6,081 nt of DNA, taken from NCBI GenBank assembly GCA_002348425.1, contig DEBE01000180.1, positions 1 to 6,081 of the forward strand. The letters are read 5' to 3'. Below the pieces are notes generated by a model that saw only the letters and a program-made list of their open reading frames with translations, did not search any database and was not told the origin of the DNA. Shown here one piece after another: positions 1 through 6,081 of this stretch. Positions within the stretch are counted from its first letter, which is position 1, and the number at the start of each line of letters is the position of its first letter. A program made the position numbers and the translations under genes. The DNA comes from Alphaproteobacteria bacterium UBA2964 (GTDB taxonomy: Bacteria; Pseudomonadota; Alphaproteobacteria; MPNO01; UBA2964).

Positions 1-1427
1 TTGAACCAAATTTAAATAACAGAATTCTACAAGTTAAACGTGGAAAGGTTCTCGGCGGGTCGTCTTCTATAAACGTAATGGCTTACACGCGTGGTCACCC
101 GGGTGACTTCGATCGTTGGGCTCAGAAGGGTGCATTAGGTTGGACACATGCCGATTGTTTGCCTTATTTTAAGCGCTGCGAAAAATGGGAGGAGGGGGAA
201 ACCGAACAACGCGGCGGTGGCGGCTTGTTAGGAACCAGTTGGGCAACAACCAAAGACCCATTATTTCCGGCATGGATTGAAGCCGCTAAAGCGGCCGGTT
301 TGCCGGTTACCAAAGATTATAATGGTCTCCAACAAGAGGGGTTTGGTCGCAGCCAGTATACCATCAAGGACGGAAGGCGCTGTTCTACGGCAGTGGCATT
401 TCTCAAGCCTGTAATGCACCGCCAAAATTTGACTGTAATAACCAAGGCTCTCACCAGTAGGCTGATAACCCGGGGAACAAAGGTCATAGGTGTTGAATAT
501 TTAAAAGGAGGGAGAACGATACGGGTGGATGCGGGTGAAGAAGTAATACTGTCCGGTGGCGTATTTAATTCACCTCAAGTATTAATGTTATCGGGTATAG
601 GTCCGGCGGATCATTTACAAGATATGGGAATTGAAACGTTGGTAGATCTTCCAGTTGGAAAAAATTTACAAGACCATCAGACTGTATCTATTTCGTTTTC
701 GCGACCGACGAATACTAGTAAGTTTCGCGATGATATGAGGTTCGATAAGGCTGCGATAGGCATGTTACAGTCCTATTTTCTCGGTAAAGGAACTGGTAGC
801 ATTGTACCCGGGGGCATGCATGCTTTTATAAAAACTCGGCCTGAGTTAGCGGTGCCAGATATTGAGTTCATGTTTCGTGGTATTCCAGATGATGCAAAAA
901 CTTGGTTTCCTGGATTCCGACAACCCTATGAGGATGGTTTTGGCATTAAACCGGCCCTGTTACATCCCGATAGTAGAGGTGAAGTGTTACTGCGATCTAA
1001 AAATCCGGCTGATCATGTCCGTATTTTTTTCAATTTTCTATCAGCACCAAACGACCTGCCCACATTACGTGAGGGTTTCAAGATTGGACGCGATGTGGCC
1101 TATCAGGCGCCGCTAGATCCATTTCGAGGCGAAGAATTAGAACCAGGGCCCGATGTAAAAACAGATGATGAAATTGATGAATATATCAGAAATAATCTTA
1201 TCACTGTAGAGCATCCGACTTGTACTTGCCCCATGGGGCAGGGCGTTGAAGCGGTTCTTGATCCTGAGTGCCGCGTTCTGGGTGTTGAAGGGTTGCGTGT
1301 GGTGGATGCTTCAGCAATGCCTGATCTCGTTTCAGCACATACTAATGCCTGTGTCGTAATGATGGCTGACAAGGTGTCAGATATTATTCGGGGTCGAAGT
1401 CCTCTAAAACAGGAGGAAGCAGCATAA
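1..1427 (+). CDS. GMC-family FAD-dependent oxidoreductase (choline/alcohol dehydrogenase-like), 5' partial
   Basis: This is a flavoprotein that oxidises an alcohol-type substrate using FAD. The reading frame is open from base 3 through the ATG at 78, so that ATG is internal and the gene begins outside the window. The 25 codons before it carry half of GMC signature 1 (RGKVLGGSSSIN, bases 39-74), which continues through HPGDFDRW. About 474 residues are visible; the N-terminal GxGxxG dinucleotide-binding motif is missing because of the window edge. Numbering from the ATG at 78, signature 2 is at residues 161-175 (NSPQVLMLSGIG, with Val where the pattern expects a small residue). The C-terminal active-site block has His379 in HPTCTCPMG and His421 in AHTNA. 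By position these match the His/Asn or His/His catalytic pair of the family, here His/His. The substrate cannot be told: choline dehydrogenase, other alcohol dehydrogenases and polyethylene-glycol-type enzymes share this architecture. No signal peptide can be judged. Family assignment is secure; specificity is not. Confidence 0.93.
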   Translation, partial: EPNLNNRILQVKRGKVLGGSSSINVMAYTRGHPGDFDRWAQKGALGWTHADCLPYFKRCEKWEEGETEQRGGGGLLGTSWATTKDPLFPAWIEAAKAAGLPVTKDYNGLQQEGFGRSQYTIKDGRRCSTAVAFLKPVMHRQNLTVITKALTSRLITRGTKVIGVEYLKGGRTIRVDAGEEVILSGGVFNSPQVLMLSGIGPADHLQDMGIETLVDLPVGKNLQDHQTVSISFSRPTNTSKFRDDMRFDKAAIGMLQSYFLGKGTGSIVPGGMHAFIKTRPELAVPDIEFMFRGIPDDAKTWFPGFRQPYEDGFGIKPALLHPDSRGEVLLRSKNPADHVRIFFNFLSAPNDLPTLREGFKIGRDVAYQAPLDPFRGEELEPGPDVKTDDEIDEYIRNNLITVEHPTCTCPMGQGVEAVLDPECRVLGVEGLRVVDASAMPDLVSAHTNACVVMMADKVSDIIRGRSPLKQEEAA

Positions 1428-1452
1428 AAATTACAGTCAGATGTTATTCTCT

Positions 1453-1488
1453 TTGACTTTTACAGCTAAATCCCTATAGTGCGCCGCC
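1453..1488 (+). promoter_or_regulatory. Predicted sigma70 promoter of rpsD with GC-rich discriminator
   Basis: A -35 box TTGACT (1453-1458) and a -10 box TATAGT (1475-1480) are separated by 16 bases; each differs from consensus at one position. The -10 box is followed directly by GCGCCGCC (1481-1488), so transcription should start near 1486-1489. This gives rpsD its own promoter and a leader of roughly 110 bases. A GC-rich discriminator is known from stringently controlled ribosomal promoters in proteobacteria; that this one is ppGpp-responsive is inference. The start site is not proven by sequence alone. Confidence 0.7.
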
Positions 1489-1596
1489 ATTCCCGAGAAT
1501 GTTGGTTCAAATTGTAAAATTGCTTTAGCCACGCCGCCGGTGAATCCGGGTCGGACTATCGGGACAAGAAAGTTTATAAAAATAGGAAAGTTAAAT
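1488..1596 (+). promoter_or_regulatory. Structured 5' leader of rpsD, possible autoregulatory element
   Basis: The untranslated leader contains complementary segments. There is a small hairpin CATTC-CCGA-GAATG (1488-1501). A larger stem joins CCGCCGG (1534-1540) with CCGG (1546-1549) and CGG (1552-1554), closing loop TGAAT with a two-base bulge. TCCCGA (1491-1496) is the exact complement of TCGGGA (1559-1564) and could enclose the second stem, replace the first hairpin, or pair with its loop. S4 is a known translational autoregulator that binds a pseudoknotted mRNA in E. coli and a leader in Bacillus. That this leader is an S4 target is inference only. I do not recognise a named RNA family here. 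Confidence 0.35.
1584..1590 (+). promoter_or_regulatory. Ribosome binding site that sets the rpsD start
   Basis: AGGAAAG lies six bases before the ATG at 1597. It supports that ATG over the upstream in-frame GTG at 1540, which has no comparable site and would add 19 residues that S4 proteins lack. Confidence 0.75.
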
Positions 1597-2214
1597 ATGA
1601 CCAAACGGGTCCAAGCTAAATACAAAATTAACCGCCGCTTGATGTGTAATCTTTGGGGGCGGCCAAAGTCGCCCTTCAATAAACGAGAGTATAAACCGGG
1701 AGAGCACGGACAATCACGTCGCCGCAAGTCTTCAGATTTTGGTACTCAGCTAAACGCTAAGCAGCAGCTTAAAGGTTACTATGGTAATGTAACAGAGAAG
1801 CAATTCCGCAGGGTTTACTCTGAGGCAGAACGACGCAAGGGGGACACCTCTGAGAATCTTATAGGATTACTTGAACGTCGGCTTGACGCAGTTATCTATC
1901 GGATGAAGTTTGTTCCCACTGTATTTGCGGCACGTCAGTTTATTAACCACGGACATATTAAAGTTAATGGTAAACGTGTTAACATTCCATCCTACAGGGT
2001 AAATGAAGGTGATTTAGTCGAAATTAGAGAGAAGTCCCGTCAAATTCCGATGGTTTTGGACGCTATTGAAAGCCCAGAACGTGAAATTCCTGATTATATC
2101 GAAGTAGATTACAAGAATATGAAGGGTAGCTTTACCCGAACACCAATGCTAGCGGATGTTCCATACCCAGTGCAAATGGAACCAAATTTGGTAGTGGAGT
2201 TTTATTCGCGCTAG
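1597..2214 (+). CDS. rpsD: 30S ribosomal protein S4
   Basis: S4 is a primary 16S rRNA-binding protein that nucleates assembly of the 30S body and contributes to decoding accuracy; in several bacteria it also represses its own translation. From the ATG at 1597 the product has 205 residues, the usual length. The N-terminal domain (about 1-91) carries the conserved NLWGRPKSP (18-26), EYKPGEHGQ (31-39) and [14 protein letters not shown] (59-72) stretches. The S4 RNA-binding domain spans about 92-155, with [11 protein letters not shown] and the turn [17 protein letters not shown]. The C-terminus ends in [17 protein letters not shown], typical of the family. The gene stands alone with its own promoter, not beside rpsM-rpsK-rpoA as in E. 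coli, an arrangement familiar from alphaproteobacteria. It converges on the VOC gene downstream. An in-frame GTG at 1540 would lengthen the protein and was rejected. Confidence 0.98.
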   Translation: MTKRVQAKYKINRRLMCNLWGRPKSPFNKREYKPGEHGQSRRRKSSDFGTQLNAKQQLKGYYGNVTEKQFRRVYSEAERRKGDTSENLIGLLERRLDAVIYRMKFVPTVFAARQFINHGHIKVNGKRVNIPSYRVNEGDLVEIREKSRQIPMVLDAIESPEREIPDYIEVDYKNMKGSFTRTPMLADVPYPVQMEPNLVVEFYSR

Positions 2215-2369
2215 GTATTTATTTTTTTAAAACTTTAAAAGCCAGGGCTAGCTCTTGTCGCGATTATATAATTTTTTGAAGAGAAGATAACTGTTTTAAT
2301 CTATGTTGGGTTAAGCGCATACGAGAATTCGCAGGTCAAGAAATACACTCCTTAGTTTGAGTTCTGACA
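2215..2369. other. Convergent intergenic gap without a clear terminator
   Basis: The 155 bases between the converging ends of rpsD and the VOC gene are AT-rich. They contain a run of seven T right after the rpsD stop (2222-2228), but no GC-rich hairpin precedes it. A weak AGCC/GGCT element near 2240-2250 allows only a three- or four-pair stem. ATTATATAAT (2263-2272) is a perfect palindrome but has no matching -35 box on either strand. A 12-codon minus-strand mini-ORF (2301-2339) has a good Shine-Dalgarno match but no other support. Termination here may be Rho-dependent or may rely on weak bidirectional structures. Confidence 0.5.
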
Positions 2370-2771
2370 TCAGTCCCCTTTATAGCTTGTAAGGTCAATG
2401 ATTTCGAGTACATTTCCATCCGGGTCTTCAAAATATGCTCTTGGGCCATTTACCGCACCCCCCTGACGATCTTCCTCAAAATAGAATTTTATGTCGTCTC
2501 GTTCCTGTAGTTGTTTTACAGCTAGCTCATATTCTTCGTGCCCAACAATCCAAGCATGGTGTATATCTTGCTCACCAGCCTGATTAATAGCATGCTTTGT
2601 TTTTGCTAAAATTACACAGTCGCCTGCTGAGTCCATGAAAACCATGCCACGTTTGTGATTGACCTGTATTGGTTTCATTCCTAAAACATCTTCGTAAAAT
2701 TTTTGGCTTCGTTCTGTATTGGTCACAGGAATTGTAAAGTGAGCTAGACCCTTGGTTTGTACTAATGCCAT
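2370..2771 (-). CDS. VOC-superfamily (glyoxalase/dioxygenase-fold) protein, substrate unknown
   Basis: This 133-residue protein has one vicinal-oxygen-chelate domain made of two beta-alpha-beta-beta-beta modules. The first module starts at LAHFTIPVTN (9-18), followed by the typical helix SQKFYEDVLGMKP (22-34). The second starts at DIHHAWIVG (69-77) and ends in the hallmark AYFEDPDGNVLEIIDL (112-127). Candidate metal ligands are His11, His71 or His72, and Glu123, the pattern of metal-dependent VOC enzymes. Such enzymes include glyoxalase I, fosfomycin thiol transferases and ring-cleaving dioxygenases, and the sequence does not decide between them. The ATG at 2769-2771 is preceded by AGGAG (2778-2782) six bases away, so the start is firm. 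The gene sits 37 bases after the glutaredoxin gene on the same strand and is probably the last gene of the operon. A glutathione-linked role is suggested by the neighbour only. A cytoplasmic location is likely, as no signal sequence or membrane segment is seen. Confidence 0.9.
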   Translation of the reverse strand: MALVQTKGLAHFTIPVTNTERSQKFYEDVLGMKPIQVNHKRGMVFMDSAGDCVILAKTKHAINQAGEQDIHHAWIVGHEEYELAVKQLQERDDIKFYFEEDRQGGAVNGPRAYFEDPDGNVLEIIDLTSYKGD

Positions 2772-2808
2772 AGGATTCTCCTGTTTATCTTTTTGACGTA
2801 TTATGTCT

Positions 2809-3165
2809 CTACTTTGCTGTTTCCGTACCTTCTAAATTTACTTCAATTCCATTTGTGTTCATGAACTCTATCAGTTCTCCACTCTCAAACATTTCTCGCA
2901 CAATATCGCAGCCTCCAACGAATTCACCTTTGACATAAAGTTGTGGAATGGTTGGCCAGTTGCTGTAAGTCTTTATACCTTCGCGAAGTTCGGGGTCCGC
3001 TAGAATATCAATACCTTTAAACTGAACACCCATGTGGGTTAATACCTGAACCACAGCGGAGGAAAAGCCGCATTGTGGAAAGACTGGAGTGCCCTTCATG
3101 AAAAGAACCACTTCTGTCTCCGAAACGGCCTGTTCTATGCGTTCAAAAACTGGATTGTCATTCAT
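2809..3165 (-). CDS. grxD: Monothiol glutaredoxin, CGFS type (Grx4 family)
   Basis: CGFS glutaredoxins bind a glutathione-ligated [2Fe-2S] cluster as homodimers or as heterodimers with BolA proteins, and pass clusters to target proteins; they are poor thiol reductants. The 118-residue product has the active-site CGFS at 32-35. Upstream is the glutathione-contacting VLFMKGTP (20-27, Lys24), then the cis-proline segment WPTIPQLYV (70-78, Pro74) and GGCDI (84-88). The order and spacing match single-domain Grx4 proteins. An acidic tail after residue 100 is slightly longer than the minimal fold and is not conserved as far as I can tell. The ATG has a modest AAAGG site (3175-3179) nine bases upstream. 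The gene follows bolA by 33 bases, and that gap contains a perfect inverted repeat. Adjacency to bolA fits the known Grx4-BolA complex and makes a shared role in iron-sulfur handling likely. Confidence 0.97.
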   Translation of the reverse strand: MNDNPVFERIEQAVSETEVVLFMKGTPVFPQCGFSSAVVQVLTHMGVQFKGIDILADPELREGIKTYSNWPTIPQLYVKGEFVGGCDIVREMFESGELIEFMNTNGIEVNLEGTETAK

Positions 3166-3180
3166 AATTTAAAACCTTTG

Positions 3181-3197
3181 TTTGTTATGTTAACAAA
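3181..3197. repeat. Perfect 7-base inverted repeat between bolA and grxD
   Basis: TTTGTTA (3181-3187) and TAACAAA (3191-3197) are exact inverted copies around TGT, filling half of the bolA-grxD gap. On the minus-strand transcript the element begins one base after the bolA stop codon and ends one base before the grxD Shine-Dalgarno AAAGG. It could be a weak AU-rich hairpin that modulates grxD translation or mRNA processing, or a palindromic protein-binding site. It has no GC-rich stem or U-tract, so it is not a standard terminator. Confidence 0.6.
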
Positions 3198-3198
3198 A

Positions 3199-3438
3199 TT
3201 ATTCTTTGTTGGGTTCTGAGGTCTGCAGCGCTAATGCGTGTAATTCCCCTCCAACGCGTCCTTGTAAAGCCTGATATATCAATTGGTGTTGCTGTACTCT
3301 AGTCTTGCCGACAAAAGCTGAAGAAACAACTGTCGCTGACCAATGATCACCGTCTCCAACCAAATCCTCAAGTTTTATTTCTGCATCAGGCAGAGCTTCT
3401 TTTATTAATCGCTCTATTTCCACAGGATCCATGGGCAT
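3199..3438 (-). CDS. bolA: BolA/IbaG-family protein
   Basis: BolA-family proteins partner CGFS glutaredoxins in [2Fe-2S] cluster binding, trafficking or iron sensing. The 79-residue product is about the usual size for the short members. It carries the class core: DGDHW (29-33) in the variable loop, FVGKTRVQQHQLIYQAL (42-58) with the conserved His51, and the closing GELHALALQT (64-73). By family analogy His32 and His67 are candidates for cluster ligands shared with the glutaredoxin; this is inference. The first ATG (3436-3438) is chosen because GAGGA (3446-3450) lies seven bases upstream; a second in-frame ATG six bases further in (3430-3432) would have a 13-base spacing. The start lies 13 bases after the purL stop and the ribosome binding site sits in that gap, so translation may be coupled to purL. 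The gene name is by family; it could equally be labelled ibaG-like. Confidence 0.93.
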   Translation of the reverse strand: MPMDPVEIERLIKEALPDAEIKLEDLVGDGDHWSATVVSSAFVGKTRVQQHQLIYQALQGRVGGELHALALQTSEPNKE

Positions 3439-3451
3439 AATTCAGTCCTCT

Positions 3452-5671
3452 CTAGAGCTGTTTCTTTTCACTTGAAGAAGGGGTCATATAATTCGGCAAC
3501 CAGCCTTCGTAAATACCCCTCATTTCCTCTAGGGATATAGGGGGGTGGGATCCAACAGTCAATGCAGTGCCGCCTGTGGTCCCAATTTGATAAGCTGGAA
3601 TAGACGCTTTGTCTGCACATTCTAGGACCTTGCCTGCAGTTTTTGTAGTGATCAGGTAACGCGCCTGATCCTCACCAAATAACCAAGAAACTGTATTGCT
3701 GGATTCACTAAGGATTGATATTTTACAGCCAATGTTTCCAGACAATGCCATTTTTGCAACCGCCACTATCAAACCTCCTCCGGAAATGTCGTGGCAGGCA
3801 GTTACAGCGCCCTGATGTATAAGTGATCTAACAAAATTTCCATTTTCCAATTCAGAATCAAGATTAACTGGTGGCGCAGAGCCCCTTTCAAGCCCGGCAA
3901 TTTCTTTTAGCCAAAGTGTAGCCCCAAGGTGACCTTTAGTAGATCCGATGAGAACAATACTCTCATTTTCTTCTGAAAAACCATTTGTCACCATTTGTGA
4001 TAGATCATCAATCACTCCGATGGCACCAATAACTGGCGTTGGCAGGATCGCTTTACCGTTGGTTTCATTATAAAGTGAAACATTTCCTGATACGACGGGA
4101 AAATCTAGCTTTTCGCAGGCCATCGCCATACCCATAATGCAACTAGAAAATTGTGCCATAATTTCAGGGCGTTCCGGGTTGCCAAAATTGAGGTTATCTG
4201 TAACCGCGAGTGGACGGGCTCCTACGGCGGTAAGATTTCTCCATGCCTCAGCCACAGCCTGTTTTCCGCCCTCTTCCGGAGTGGCAAAACAATACCTAGG
4301 TGTACAATCGGAAGTCATCGCAACCGCCTTGTTACTGCCGTGAACCCGAACTACTGCCGCATCGCCGCCGGGCCTCTGGACTGTATCTGCCATGACCATG
4401 TGATCGTATTGTTCCCATATCCAGCGTTTTGAACAAAGGTTTGGCGATCCAAGAAGGGTTAACAATGCATCATTGATAGGGGTCTCAAGGTCTGGAAGAT
4501 TTTCCGGAAAAGGCATTGAGCGAGGAGGTGACGAGCAGGGACGATCATATTCCGGCGCCTCAGAAACTAGAGGGGGGACAGGTATATCCGCAACTATGTG
4601 GCCATTATCTTTGAGAATTAATCGTTGTTCCTCTATAACTTGACCAATAATTGCGAAATCGAGTTCCCATTTGTCAAAAATCTTTTTGGCGCGTTCTTCT
4701 GCGCCAGGATTTAAAACCATGAGCATACGTTCCTGACTCTCAGATAGCATTATTTCGTATGGGGTCATTCCGGTTTCTCTAACGGGAATTCGATCTAGAT
4801 TCAGTTCTATTCCCACCGCACCTTTAGAGGACATTTCTACAGACGAAGATGTAAGGCCTGCGGCACCCATATCCTGAATGGAAACGATCGCATCAGTTGA
4901 CATTAGTTCCAGGCAGGCCTCGATAAGAAGTTTTTCAGTAAAGGGATCACCGACCTGAACAGTTGGCCTTTTTTCTTCAGAATCCTCGTTAAACTCGCTA
5001 GAAGCCATTGTTGCGCCGTGGATACCATCCCGTCCAGTTTTGGACCCCACATAAACCACGGAGTTACCCACGCCTGAAGCAGTAGAATAAAAAATTTTAT
5101 CGGTGTCTACCAGACCGACGGTCATTGCATTGACTAAGATATTTCCGTCATAGGAAGAATGAAATTCGCATTCACCGCCAACTGTTGGTACGCCGACGCA
5201 ATTTCCGTACCCACCGATTCCAGACACAACACCTGATAGAAGGTGGGGTGTCTTGACATTATTTGGTTGTCCAAATCTTAAAGCATTTAAATTGGCTATA
5301 GGCCTAGCACCCATAGTAAAAACATCTCGAAGTATCCCCCCGACGCCCGTTGCAGCTCCTTGATATGGTTCAATAAAAGACGGATGATTATGACTTTCCA
5401 TCTTGAAGATTGCGGCCTTTCCATCGCCAATGTCTACCACGCCTGCATTTTCACCTGGTCCCTGAATAACCCATGGAGCTTTTGTAGGAAGTTCCCTGAG
5501 CCAACGCTTGGAAGATTTATATGAGCAATGTTCGGACCACATTACAGAAAAGATGCCTAGCTCAACTAAGTTGGGCTCACGTTCCATAATATTTAGAACG
5601 TTTTGGTACTCTTCACGGGTTAGACCATGCTCGGAGACAATTTCAGCAGAAATTTTAGGATTATTGCTCAA
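3452..5671 (-). CDS. purL: Phosphoribosylformylglycinamidine synthase subunit PurL (small form)
   Basis: PurL is the synthetase subunit of FGAM synthase, step four of purine synthesis: FGAR, ATP and ammonia give FGAM. It is cytoplasmic and works with the amidotransferase PurQ and the small PurS. The 739-residue length fits the small PurL of alphaproteobacteria and Gram-positives, not the ~1300-residue fused gammaproteobacterial enzyme. The N-terminal [16 protein letters not shown] (39-54) holds the proposed catalytic His48. [10 protein letters not shown] (89-98) contains metal and nucleotide ligands (Glu92, His94). [16 protein letters not shown] (about 265-280) closes the first PurM-like half. 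The second half starts near 400, with [12 protein letters not shown] (about 430-440), [12 protein letters not shown] (about 490-500) and HDISGGGL (about 625-632). The start is a TTG (5669-5671), supported by the family-like N-terminus [16 protein letters not shown]. Its AAGGAG lies 11 bases upstream inside the end of purQ. The gap to purQ is five bases. No damage is seen in the frame. Confidence 0.98.
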   Translation of the reverse strand: MSNNPKISAEIVSEHGLTREEYQNVLNIMEREPNLVELGIFSVMWSEHCSYKSSKRWLRELPTKAPWVIQGPGENAGVVDIGDGKAAIFKMESHNHPSFIEPYQGAATGVGGILRDVFTMGARPIANLNALRFGQPNNVKTPHLLSGVVSGIGGYGNCVGVPTVGGECEFHSSYDGNILVNAMTVGLVDTDKIFYSTASGVGNSVVYVGSKTGRDGIHGATMASSEFNEDSEEKRPTVQVGDPFTEKLLIEACLELMSTDAIVSIQDMGAAGLTSSSVEMSSKGAVGIELNLDRIPVRETGMTPYEIMLSESQERMLMVLNPGAEERAKKIFDKWELDFAIIGQVIEEQRLILKDNGHIVADIPVPPLVSEAPEYDRPCSSPPRSMPFPENLPDLETPINDALLTLLGSPNLCSKRWIWEQYDHMVMADTVQRPGGDAAVVRVHGSNKAVAMTSDCTPRYCFATPEEGGKQAVAEAWRNLTAVGARPLAVTDNLNFGNPERPEIMAQFSSCIMGMAMACEKLDFPVVSGNVSLYNETNGKAILPTPVIGAIGVIDDLSQMVTNGFSEENESIVLIGSTKGHLGATLWLKEIAGLERGSAPPVNLDSELENGNFVRSLIHQGAVTACHDISGGGLIVAVAKMALSGNIGCKISILSESSNTVSWLFGEDQARYLITTKTAGKVLECADKASIPAYQIGTTGGTALTVGSHPPISLEEMRGIYEGWLPNYMTPSSSEKKQL

Positions 5672-5676
5672 AGAAA

Positions 5677-6081
5677 TTATAGCTCCTTAGTCACCGCTTT
5701 TGTAAGGAGGGCATCAAACATGCGTTTGCCATCTGTGCCACCCAAGGCAATGTCTGCTAAACGTTCTGGATGGGGCATCATTCCTAAAACATTTCCTTGT
5801 CCGTTGATAATACCGGCGATGTTGTTCGCCGAACCGTTGGGGTTAGTGGTCGGGCTTGGTTTGCCCCTGAAGTCACAGTATCTAAAAATTATTAGGTCGG
5901 TATCTTCAAGAGCTTTTAAGGTCTTGTTATCTGCATAATAGCTGCCATCGTGATGGGCTATAGGAATACAAATTGTCTCCCCTTTGCAATATTGATCAGT
6001 AAAAATAGTGCTCGAGTTTTCGACCCGTAAATATACATCTCGACATACAAATTTTAGACTCGAATTGCGGAGCAGGGCGCC
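5677..6081 (-). CDS. purQ: Phosphoribosylformylglycinamidine synthase subunit PurQ (glutaminase), 5' partial
   Basis: PurQ is the class I glutamine amidotransferase of FGAM synthase: it hydrolyses glutamine and channels ammonia to PurL. The minus-strand frame is open from the window edge to the TAA at 5677-5679, giving the last 134 residues of a protein usually about 220-230 long. It begins [20 protein letters not shown], which normally lies shortly after the nucleophile-cysteine motif, so that cysteine is outside the window. [13 protein letters not shown] and [12 protein letters not shown] are characteristic PurQ segments. MMPHPER supplies the remaining triad residues, His (codon 5770-5772) and Glu (codon 5764-5766). 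No ATG-based frame marks this gene because its start is beyond the edge. The last codons (AAG GAG) double as the Shine-Dalgarno of purL, five bases downstream of the stop. purS would be expected further upstream in this operon. Confidence 0.97.
   Translation of the reverse strand, partial: GALLRNSSLKFVCRDVYLRVENSSTIFTDQYCKGETICIPIAHHDGSYYADNKTLKALEDTDLIIFRYCDFRGKPSPTTNPNGSANNIAGIINGQGNVLGMMPHPERLADIALGGTDGKRMFDALLTKAVTKEL
5683..5688 (-). promoter_or_regulatory. purL ribosome binding site inside the end of purQ
   Basis: AAGGAG on the minus strand overlaps the Lys-Glu codons near the purQ C-terminus and lies 11 bases before the TTG start of purL. The spacing is longer than the usual five to nine bases, which together with the TTG suggests dependence on translation of purQ. 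Confidence 0.65.

Noticed and set aside
862..1372. Alternative open frames inside the GMC gene (862-1116 on +, 1103-1372 on -)
   Set aside because: They overlap an unmistakable GMC coding frame and their translations show no family features.
1501..1530. GGTTCAAATTG in the rpsD leader, resembling a tRNA T-loop, followed by GCCA
   Set aside because: The flanking bases do not form a five-pair T-stem, and no acceptor, D or anticodon arms can be found.
1540..1596. In-frame GTG at 1540 as an upstream start of rpsD, giving 224 residues
   Set aside because: The 19 extra residues are absent from S4 proteins, there is no good ribosome site, and the ATG at 1597 gives the standard 205 residues with AGGAAAG six bases upstream.
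1437..1727. Minus-strand open frame of 96 codons across the rpsD promoter and start
   Set aside because: It is antisense to the rpsD promoter, leader and N-terminus, has no recognisable domain, and is explained as a chance open frame.
2263..2272. Palindromic ATTATATAAT as a -10 box on either strand
   Set aside because: No acceptable -35 box lies 15-19 bases away on either strand, and no gene follows that would need it.
4137..4432. Two plus-strand open frames inside purL
   Set aside because: They are antisense to conserved PurL sequence and have no domain-like content.
5508..5938. Plus-strand open frames spanning the purL start and the purQ 3' region
   Set aside because: They are antisense to well-conserved PurL and PurQ residues, including the HPER triad motif.
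1..6081. Mobile element, CRISPR array, prophage or defence system
   Set aside because: No transposase, integrase, repeat-spacer pattern or terminal inverted repeats were seen; the genes are housekeeping or common metabolic families.

Overview
The window looks like ordinary chromosomal DNA from an alphaproteobacterium of moderate, somewhat AT-leaning composition. The evidence is a purQ-purL-bolA-grxD gene string, a small (739-residue) PurL that needs separate PurQ and PurS partners, and a 205-residue S4 gene standing alone rather than in the alpha ribosomal operon. The protein sequences also read like alphaproteobacterial homologues. The group is inferred from memory of families and gene order; no database search was possible.

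Layout, left to right. Bases 1-1427 (+) hold the C-terminal part of a GMC-family flavoprotein oxidoreductase whose N-terminus lies outside the window. Bases 1428-1596 hold a strong-looking sigma70 promoter and a structured leader, followed by rpsD (1597-2214, +). A 155-base convergent gap (2215-2369) follows, with no convincing terminator. The rest is a tightly packed minus-strand unit read from right to left: purQ (3' part, 6081-5677), purL (5671-3452), bolA (3438-3199), a CGFS monothiol glutaredoxin (3165-2809) and a small VOC/glyoxalase-fold protein (2771-2370). Gaps in this unit are 5, 13, 33 and 37 bases, so it reads as one operon whose promoter lies upstream, outside the window.

The genes form two functional themes. 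PurQ and PurL (with PurS, not seen here) form the FGAM synthetase of de novo purine synthesis: PurQ releases ammonia from glutamine and PurL uses it with ATP. BolA and the CGFS glutaredoxin are classic partners in glutathione-dependent [2Fe-2S] cluster binding and transfer. The VOC protein at the end of the operon has no assigned substrate. rpsD is separately promoted, and its promoter has the GC-rich discriminator typical of growth-rate or stringent control.

I found no mobile element, CRISPR array, tRNA or rRNA, and no clear novel system. The points most worth a second look are the rpsD promoter and leader, the 17-base palindrome between bolA and grxD, the TTG start of purL, and the uncharacterised VOC gene.
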